Of a DNA stretch of 6,315 nt, positions 1 through 4,437 are shown piece after piece. Source of the stretch: Candidatus Atribacteria bacterium (lineage in GTDB: Bacteria; Atribacterota; JS1; SB-45; 34-128); NCBI GenBank assembly GCA_003451675.1, contig DMCY01000077.1, positions 1-6,315 on the forward strand. The letters are read 5' to 3'. Position numbers and translations under genes: made by a program. The notes under the pieces were generated by a model that saw only the letters and a program-made list of their open reading frames with translations, did not search any database and was not told the origin of the DNA. Positions within the stretch are counted from its first letter, which is position 1, and the number at the start of each line of letters is the position of its first letter.

Positions 1-47
1 ATGAGCTGGGCAATAAAATTGAGCAATTGTCCAAGAAAATTAAGTAA
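1..47 (+). CDS. possible C-terminal end of an upstream gene (partial)
   Basis: Reading from base 3, the codons give ELGNKIEQLSKKIK followed by TAA at 45-47. The peptide is charged, Lys/Glu-rich and helix-prone, as protein C-termini often are. A strong hairpin with a T-tract begins 14 bases later, which fits the end of a transcribed gene. Fourteen residues are too few to assign a family. Another frame stays open from base 1 to the TAA at 98-100, but it runs through the hairpin and yields a low-complexity Pro/Ser tail, so I prefer this one. The call is an inference from position and composition. Confidence 0.3.
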   Translation, partial: ELGNKIEQLSKKIK

Positions 48-60
48 AAAAATCTGTGGG

Positions 61-131
61 AAAATTTTTTTACCCCTACCTCCTTCCTCTCCCTCTTAAA
101 ACGAAGAGGAGGAAGGAAGGGGTAAATTTTT
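61..131 (+). terminator. long purine/pyrimidine hairpin, probable intrinsic terminator
   Basis: A pyrimidine-rich left arm (about 69-97) pairs with a purine-rich right arm (about 105-126). The outer block TTTACCCCT pairs with AGGGGTAAA, then TCCTTCCTC with GAGGAAGGA, then CTCTT with AAGAG. Two three-base bulges lie on the left side (78-80 and 90-92). The loop is about seven bases, AT-rich. A T-rich stretch (127-131) follows the right arm, and the flanking AAAATTTT/AAATTTT extends the symmetry. Position between a possible gene end and plsC fits rho-independent termination. The long bulged stem could also be a dispersed palindromic repeat that has taken on this role. Confidence 0.55.
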
Positions 132-215
132 AATAGAATTTTAAGCATAAAGTAAAATACGCGTATAAACAATTTTTGGGTAATTTAGGACTTATAGGGG
201 ATTTTGGCATCATTT

Positions 216-220
216 GAGGG
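216..220 (+). promoter_or_regulatory. Shine-Dalgarno site choosing the plsC start
   Basis: GAGGG lies eight bases before the TTG at 229. The alternative in-frame TTG at 214 has only an AGGGG at 196-200, thirteen bases away, which is a poor spacing. No in-frame ATG or GTG occurs between the upstream stop at 181-183 and the conserved part of the protein. The site therefore favours 229. Confidence 0.5.
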
Positions 221-228
221 TTCATATT

Positions 229-816
229 TTGTTATATATTATTATAAAAAATTTCAGTTTGATTATTTTTAAATTGATTTTCAGGCTTAAAATAATCGGC
301 AGTGAAAATATACCAAAGACCGGTCCTTTTGTTATTGTAGCAAATCATTCAAGTTTATTAGATGGATTTGTCCTTGTATCGTCTGTTAAACCTAAAGTAA
401 CCTTTATGTCTGCTGCCTATCTTTTTAAAATGCCTCTTGTGGGTAATATTCTACGAGGGGTTGGGGCTATTCCTGTTCAAGGCAAAGGCAGTGATATTAA
501 ACTAATAAAAGAAGCTATGAAAGTCTTGCAGGCAGGCGGCGTTTTGGGAATTTTTCCTGAAGGAAGAATTACTAATGGAAAAGATAGTTTTTCAGCCAAA
601 GCCGGGGCTGCATATCTTGCAATAAAAGCAGATGTCCAAATTATTCCTATGGCAATCAAGGGAGCTAATAAGGTATTACCACTTGGAGCAAAATTTCCTA
701 AATTAAATAAGCTTGAAGTAAAGATCGGAAAGCCAATCTCTTGTTCAAAAAAAATTAAATTAAATAAGAAAATTCTTGAAGACACAGTAAATTCTTATAT
801 GAAAGAAATATATTAA
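229..816 (+). CDS. plsC: 1-acyl-sn-glycerol-3-phosphate acyltransferase (PlsC/LPLAT family)
   Basis: The product transfers an acyl group to the sn-2 position of lysophosphatidate, giving phosphatidate, the precursor of membrane phospholipids, at the inner face of the cytoplasmic membrane. It has 195 residues, a normal length for compact bacterial PlsC. With Met1 at 229, a hydrophobic N-terminal segment (about 1-23) is followed by the four acyltransferase blocks: NHSSLLD with catalytic His40 and Asp45, GAIPVQ (79-84), FPEGR (109-113) and IIPMAIKG (138-145). I chose TTG 229 over TTG 214 for its better-placed SD; the longer form would add five residues (MRVHI). The stop at 814-816 lies only 12 bases before the patatin-like gene, and the A's after its TAA form that gene's SD, so the two are very likely one transcript. 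The family call is firm; acyl-CoA versus acyl-ACP use cannot be read from the sequence. Confidence 0.93.
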   Translation: MLYIIIKNFSLIIFKLIFRLKIIGSENIPKTGPFVIVANHSSLLDGFVLVSSVKPKVTFMSAAYLFKMPLVGNILRGVGAIPVQGKGSDIKLIKEAMKVLQAGGVLGIFPEGRITNGKDSFSAKAGAAYLAIKADVQIIPMAIKGANKVLPLGAKFPKLNKLEVKIGKPISCSKKIKLNKKILEDTVNSYMKEIY

Positions 817-822
817 AGGAGG
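817..822 (+). promoter_or_regulatory. strong Shine-Dalgarno site for the patatin-like gene
   Basis: A perfect AGGAGG starts directly after the plsC stop codon and ends six bases before the TTG at 829. It fixes this TTG as the start, since no in-frame ATG or GTG lies nearby with a better site. The arrangement allows ribosomes ending plsC to restart on the next gene. Confidence 0.85.
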
Positions 823-828
823 AAAAAT

Positions 829-1767
829 TTGCAGCATACTAAAGCAACCAAAATTGGACTTGTTCTGGGGAGCGGAGGAGCTCGTGGATACGCTCATTTA
901 GGAGTACTTAAGGCTTTATACGAAGCAGATATACATATAGATCTTGTTGTGGGAACAAGTTTTGGAGCTATAGTTGGTGCTGGATATGCTGCGGGACGTA
1001 ATATTTATGAGTTGGAAAAGATAGCTCTTGAGACCGGATGGATAAAACTGCTAAAGATGATAGATGTTGCCCCTCCTAAAGGGATATTTGCAGGTAATAA
1101 ACTGGAGAGATTCTTTTCAGTCCTTACCCGGCAGAAACATTTCTCTGAATTAAAAGTTCCTTTAACCGTGGTCGCTACTGATATTGAAACAGGAGAAGAG
1201 GTTCTTATAAATAAAGGGTCAGTATCTAAAGCAATATTGGCCAGTTCCGCATTTCCTGGTATTTTTGCACCGGTAGAGATAGATAATCAATGGCTGGTTG
1301 ATGGTGTTCTGGTTAATCCTCTGCCCATTCAAACAGCTTTTGATATGGGTGCTGATATAGTAATTGCTGTTGATGTTAGCTCCTCAGTTGATAATGCTAA
1401 TTACTTGATAGCCTTAAAACGATATTCCAAGTATATATTGCAAAATATTGGTCAGATACCTTATGTAAATAGTGTTGTTTTTCCTAAAGGAATTTCTAAT
1501 AAGTTTCAGCGTATAATTCCCGCGGGTTTTAATATTGTTGGAAATGCTCTTAAATTTGCAGGAAACAATCAAGATAAAATAGTTTCTATCCCTAATGATA
1601 GTAATGTGGCTATCATCAGGCCAAGAGTTGAAAATATACGCTGGCGTGATTTTCGCTGTGCACAAAGATGTATTGAATTAGGTGCTGAAGCCGTTAATCC
1701 TTCTGTTTTAAATGATATCAAGAACCTATCGTTTAATTACAAAACACTCTATTTATGTAATCGGTAG
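829..1767 (+). CDS. patatin-like phospholipase / RssA-type serine acyl hydrolase
   Basis: This 312-residue protein carries the patatin fold signatures in order: a Gly-rich oxyanion loop GSGGARG (14-20), the nucleophile elbow GTSFG with Ser44, and the catalytic-dyad Asp158 in VDGVLVNPLP. SSAFPG (139-144) is another typical block. Members are Ser-Asp lipid acyl hydrolases cleaving fatty acids from phospholipids or lysophospholipids; the compact layout without a signal peptide resembles bacterial RssA/YchK/NTE-like cytoplasmic proteins. The DG motif is followed by Val, where Gly or Ala is commoner, a mild deviation. Residues after about 185 are less conserved and hold a basic, perhaps membrane-associated region. 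The start is TTG with a perfect SD. Coupling to plsC puts an acyl-adding and an acyl-removing enzyme in one unit, suggesting phospholipid remodelling, which is inference. The exact substrate is unknown. Confidence 0.92.
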   Translation: MQHTKATKIGLVLGSGGARGYAHLGVLKALYEADIHIDLVVGTSFGAIVGAGYAAGRNIYELEKIALETGWIKLLKMIDVAPPKGIFAGNKLERFFSVLTRQKHFSELKVPLTVVATDIETGEEVLINKGSVSKAILASSAFPGIFAPVEIDNQWLVDGVLVNPLPIQTAFDMGADIVIAVDVSSSVDNANYLIALKRYSKYILQNIGQIPYVNSVVFPKGISNKFQRIIPAGFNIVGNALKFAGNNQDKIVSIPNDSNVAIIRPRVENIRWRDFRCAQRCIELGAEAVNPSVLNDIKNLSFNYKTLYLCNR

Positions 1768-1770
1768 GTT
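1723..1770 (+). other. two-part hairpin over the end of the patatin-like gene
   Basis: AACCTATCG (1723-1731) pairs with CGGTAGGTT (1762-1770), nine pairs including one G-U. Inside it ATTACA (1736-1741) pairs with TGTAAT (1756-1761), leaving a 14-base loop and a four-base bulge. The stop codon TAG at 1765-1767 sits in the 3' arm. The sequence after it is A-rich rather than a U-tract, so this is not a standard intrinsic terminator. It could protect the 3' end of the plsC-patatin mRNA or be chance in AT-rich DNA. Confidence 0.35.
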
Positions 1771-1830
1771 TAAAAATAGGTTGAACTGAGTGGTAGAGAT
1801 TTCAAAAACAAATAAATCTAAAAAAGAATA

Positions 1831-2064
1831 ATGAATCTCCCCGCAGCAGAGCTACGGGGTATCTATTACTCTCTAAAGCAAACTAATCGATCGCAGCAGA
1901 GCTGCGGGGAATTAAACCCTAAGAGATTAAATTCTATAGTAGGATTCGGTAAATATAACCCAAGTAGTATAATTAAAAATTTAGCGAGAATAAAAAGAAA
2001 GAATCTTTTAGTGAAAATAAAAGAAAATAGTAAGGCAGTAAAGGAGCAAAATTATTTTGATTAA
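1831..2064 (+). CDS. doubtful 77-codon ORF across the palindromic repeats
   Basis: The frame opens at ATG 1831, twelve bases after an in-frame stop (1819-1821), and ends at TAA 2062-2064, overlapping the yidC start by eight bases. Its first third is simply the translation of the two GC-rich palindromes (LPAAEL and QQSCGEL); the rest is Lys/Asn/Ile-rich, as random AT-rich DNA would give. No good SD precedes the ATG and I recognise no domain. The place upstream of yidC is where rnpA or yidD often sits, but nothing here resembles either. I think it is probably not a real gene. It is listed only because it is open, has a start codon and abuts yidC in a way that could allow coupling. Confidence 0.18.
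   Translation: MNLPAAELRGIYYSLKQTNRSQQSCGELNPKRLNSIVGFGKYNPSSIIKNLARIKRKNLLVKIKENSKAVKEQNYFD
1839..1909. repeat. two direct copies of a GC-rich palindromic element
   Basis: The first copy is CCCCGCAGC-AGA-GCTACGGGG (1839-1859), a nine-base-pair stem with one mismatch and a three-base loop. The second is CGCAGC-AGA-GCTGCG (1892-1906), extended by GGG on the right only. The shared core GCAGCAGAGCT recurs exactly 50 bases apart. Both are islands of high GC in very AT-rich flanks, as expected of REP-like palindromic units. The first copy keeps the CCCC arm but has a C-to-T type change in the right stem; the second has a perfect inner stem but has lost the left CCCC. I recall similar GCAGC/GCTGC palindromes between genes in other uncultured bacteria, but cannot verify that here. 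Confidence 0.75.
1968..1973 (+). promoter_or_regulatory. possible -10 element upstream of yidC
   Basis: A consensus TATAAT lies about 84 bases before the yidC start, after the palindromic repeats. The hexamer 17 bases upstream (TTCGGT, 1945-1950) is a poor -35. The preceding 289-base gap and stop-codon hairpin make a separate yidC promoter reasonable, but such hexamers arise easily by chance in AT-rich DNA. Confidence 0.28.
2041..2046 (+). promoter_or_regulatory. Shine-Dalgarno site for yidC
   Basis: AAGGAG ends ten bases before the TTG at 2057. The only nearby ATG (2068) is out of frame, so this site decides in favour of the TTG start. Confidence 0.75.
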
Positions 2065-2992
2065 TTTATGGAACTCTTTAGGCGACATTTTCGCCAACAT
2101 AATAGTATTCTTATATAGCTTTACCCAAAATTACGGTATTGCTATTATTTTAATGACCGTTCTTATCAGAGTAATCCTATATCCCTTAATGCAAAAACAG
2201 ATGGTTTCCATGCGGGAGATGCAGAAAATACAGCCCTCAATGAAGGCGGCACAGGAGAAATATAAGAACGATAAGGAAAGATTAAATAAAGAATTAATGG
2301 TTTTATACAAGGAACATAAAGTTAATCCTATGAGCGGATGCTTGCCCTTGATAATTCAAATGCCCATATTGATTTTACTCTTTCAGGTTTTAAGGAAATT
2401 TGAATATTTAGATAGTGCTGGCAAAATAGCTGGGAGTTTTTTATGGATACCCAGGCAAGTTCAAATTATAGTTGAGGGAGTACCCAAAATTGTTGCAGGC
2501 TTAGCTGCACCCGAACAATTAATTCAATTGCCAGGCAGTGGAATTTTTGGAATACAATACCTTGGCATATTGCCCTTTTTAGTAGCCGGTTCAATGTATT
2601 TACAGCAGAAGATGACTTCTCCAATTGGTGCTGTTGCAGGCAAAGACGGAGGTTCTGCCCAACAGACCCAGAAGATGATGACTATCATGATGCCCTTAAT
2701 GATTGGCTTTATGAGTTTCAGCCTGCCTTCTGGTTTGACCCTGTACTGGCTTACCTCTACCCTTTTAGGGATAGGTCAGCAGTATTTAACTAACAAGAAA
2801 ATGCCTACAATAGACGAAATGCCAAAAGAAGTTATTTCGGACAAAAAAGAGAAACTACCTGACAAAAAACCGGAGGAACCGGTGTTTCTTAAAGAAGAAC
2901 ACTGGATACCGGGCTATGAAGGAGCAGACGGGGGAACCTTTCCCGAGGCAAGACAAAAACTAAAAAATATAAAAAAGGTAAAAAGAAGATAA
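2057..2992 (+). CDS. yidC: YidC/Oxa1 family membrane protein insertase
   Basis: The product helps proteins insert and fold in the cytoplasmic membrane, alone or with SecYEG. Visible landmarks over 311 residues are an amphipathic/first membrane segment (about 12-45) with Arg38 in LIRVILYPL, matching the groove arginine of the family; a charged cytoplasmic helical hairpin (about 47-88); NPMSGCLPLIIQMP (90-103) leading into a membrane segment; FLWIP (128-132); membrane segment 166-183; and PLMIGFMSFSLPSG with the last segment (213-240). A Lys/Glu/Pro-rich tail (about 247-311) should lie in the cytoplasm. No lipoprotein signal or large periplasmic domain is present, so it is the short Gram-positive-like form. 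Between FLWIP and the next membrane segment lie about 30 extra residues where most YidC have a short DLS-type stretch. The usual neighbours rpmH, rnpA, yidD, jag and mnmE are absent. The start is TTG with AAGGAG upstream. Confidence 0.95.
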   Translation: MINLWNSLGDIFANIIVFLYSFTQNYGIAIILMTVLIRVILYPLMQKQMVSMREMQKIQPSMKAAQEKYKNDKERLNKELMVLYKEHKVNPMSGCLPLIIQMPILILLFQVLRKFEYLDSAGKIAGSFLWIPRQVQIIVEGVPKIVAGLAAPEQLIQLPGSGIFGIQYLGILPFLVAGSMYLQQKMTSPIGAVAGKDGGSAQQTQKMMTIMMPLMIGFMSFSLPSGLTLYWLTSTLLGIGQQYLTNKKMPTIDEMPKEVISDKKEKLPDKKPEEPVFLKEEHWIPGYEGADGGTFPEARQKLKNIKKVKRR

Positions 2993-3010
2993 ATTAGCCG
3001 TAAGAAAAGT

Positions 3011-3076
3011 AAATGGGGTCGAGTTTTCACATTTGACATAAAATTATGTTAAGTAGAATAACATAAAATATAGGAG
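3011..3076 (+). promoter_or_regulatory. promoter/operator-like block with an orphan SD
   Basis: A consensus -35 TTGACA (3033-3038) is followed by a perfect inverted repeat, TTATGTTA (3044-3051) and TAACATAA (3059-3066), with a seven-base spacer. Possible -10s are TAGAAT (3054-3059, 15-base spacer) or GAATAA (3056-3061, 17-base spacer), neither ideal. AGGAG (3072-3076) looks like a ribosome site, yet no reading frame of more than a few codons starts at the right distance. The next ORF starts 113 bases on. It looks like the upstream end of a gene or small mobile element whose coding part is gone. The rest of 2993-3188 holds nothing I recognise. Confidence 0.35.
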
Positions 3077-3188
3077 TGGTGCTTTGTTAACTTAAAGGTT
3101 GTGAAATTAAAAAACTTCTGGGGTTTGATTATGGCACTGTTAGTGTGGAAAGAAAAGGAAACTAAATCACTATCTCCCGAGATGATAT

Positions 3189-3530
3189 ATGTGTAAAAAA
3201 AACATTTTTTATAAATACCCCCTTCTTTATGTCTGGGGTCTTAAATGGATACACAAAAACAACTTCGCCAAGCGATATTGCTATATGGCAAGCTTTGTTA
3301 GAAAAAACGATTTGGTTCTTGAACCAGGATGCGGTCCCGCAACTTTAGCAGAGTGGAGTGAAAAAGATGGCACTAATGATTTTAAGGTTGAATATTTTTT
3401 AACTCGTGGTCAACTCCTTAATCAAATTGAGTACGGTTTTGACACCATCTCTTCATCGGTTGAAAGAGAAACAAGAGACTTTGGCGAAGATATTATAGCC
3501 GTCTTCTTCAAAGATAAAAATTCTCACCAA
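3189..3530 (+). pseudogene. remnant of a class I SAM-dependent methyltransferase, internally deleted and fused to the next gene
   Basis: Residues 1-56 look like the N-terminus of a small class I methyltransferase: an aromatic/basic leader, then LVLEPGCGPATLAE (42-55), the Gly-rich motif I that binds S-adenosylmethionine. A normal domain would continue for over a hundred residues with the acidic motif II and further Rossmann strands. Here, at about Glu55-Trp56, the sequence passes at once to a hydrophilic stretch (SEKDGTNDF) and to a segment (about 66-107, EYFLTRGQLLNQIEYGFD and FGEDIIAVFF) that reads like such an enzyme's C-terminal end. I infer an in-frame loss of the central domain. No stop codon separates it from the glycosyltransferase that begins near residue 115, so the frame runs on. 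The ATG at 3189 has only a weak GAGA-like SD. The remnant cannot form a complete SAM fold. Original substrate unknown. Confidence 0.6.
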
Positions 3531-4340
3531 AGATTAAAGAAGCAAAAATTTGTTTCTGCCATAGTTCCAGTTTTTAATGAAGAAAAAACCGTTGCTAAAG
3601 TTGTCAAAACTTTAGCAAAAACCAGTCTGGTAAATGAGGTTATTTGTATTAACGATGGCTCAACAGATAAAAGTCTATCTATATTTAAAAAAGTTTGGGG
3701 ATAAAATTACACTTATTGATTTAAAGAAAAATCAAGGAAAAGGTTTCGCTTTAGCTGAGGGAATAAAAAAGGCCAAAAGTGAAATAATTGCTTTTATAGA
3801 CGCTGATTTAACCACTCTTTCAGATAATCATATAAAAACTCTCCTCGAGCCTATTTTAGACGGTAAAGTGAGAGCTGTTTTAGGATACCCATCAAATAGG
3901 CGGTATATACCTGACGTTTTTTCAAACTTAACGGGTGAAAGGGGTATTACAAAAAAGACTTAGTCCCTCATCTTGCAAAAATGGCCAAAACTCGATTTGG
4001 AGTAGAGATTTTTTTAAACAACCTTTTTGAAGAAGATGAGACAAAAAAAGTTCCTCTGAAACAATTAAGAGGTCTTTATAAACACGAGAAGCGCAATTCA
4101 GTAAATGCCTTTAGAGAATATCTCGACGAAGCGGTAGAAATCGCCCAGGAAATTGGAAGAAGGGAAGGTTTACTTCCAGAAGATTATCAAGCTATTGCCC
4201 GAATTTCCAAGGTAGCAAATCTTAAAGAATTACAAATTAGAGTAAAAGAGATAACAAACAAAAATGTAAGACGGTTTTTAGAAAAGTATATTTTAAACCA
4301 AATAAAGGTCGTTCAACACTGGTGGCCCTATAAAAAATAG
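3531..4340 (+). pseudogene. family 2 glycosyltransferase broken by two frameshifts
   Basis: Joined across three frames, this is a GT-A fold glycosyltransferase: FVSAIVPVFNEEKTVAKVV (N-terminal nucleotide-sugar strand), INDGSTDKS, then KNQGKGFALAEGIKKAKSE, the metal-binding DADL (gac gct gat at 3799-3807), a GER motif (3934-3942), KDLVPHLAKMAKTRFGVE and a basic helical C-terminus ending at TAG 4338-4340. The first frame stops at 3702-3704; dropping one A from the A6 run at 3687-3692 restores IFKKFGDKITLIDL. The second frame stops at 3961-3963; adding one A to the A6 run at 3951-3956 restores ITKKDLVPHL, though a lost base near the G4 at 3941-3944 would also do. The last part is open from ATG 3981 as a 119-codon ORF. 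The layout resembles dolichyl-phosphate-glucosyltransferase-like GT2 enzymes, without membrane segments. Decay, assembly error or recoding are all possible; decay fits best with the deleted methyltransferase upstream. Confidence 0.75.
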
Positions 4341-4437
4341 ATAAAATGGGTAGAAATTAATCAATAACCTCCCTAAAGGCCTTACAAGAAAAGGATTTTA
4401 CGAATAAGAGAATAGGGTCAAATTTAGTAAGCTTATA

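Noticed and set aside
141..169. Promoter for plsC with TATAAA at 164-169
   Set aside because: The hexamer 17 bases upstream (TTAAGC) matches the -35 consensus poorly. A promoter is expected in 132-210, but I cannot point to one.
477..785. Minus-strand ORF of 102 codons inside plsC
   Set aside because: It lies wholly antisense to a gene with all four catalytic blocks, and its translation shows no recognisable motif.
1414..1665. Minus-strand ORF of 83 codons inside the patatin-like gene
   Set aside because: Antisense to a well-supported gene, no domain and no clear ribosome site.
1839..1909. The two palindromes as a CRISPR array
   Set aside because: There are only two copies, with unequal flanks, and no cas genes are in view. 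A REP-like repeat fits better.
1931..2064. Remnant of rnpA or yidD in front of yidC
   Set aside because: The Lys-rich translation has none of the RnpA RNR-type or YidD cysteine-rich motifs.
3106..3162. Peptide KKLLGFDYGTVSV in one frame, resembling the N-terminus of RuvX/YqgF Holliday-junction nuclease
   Set aside because: Only about ten residues match. There is no ATG, GTG or TTG start in that frame, and it stops within a few codons without the next family motif. Chance is more likely.
4341..4437. Bidirectional terminator between the broken glycosyltransferase and the ubiB-like gene
   Set aside because: Only very short inverted repeats (such as CCCTA/TAGGG far apart) are present, with no stable stem followed by a T-tract.
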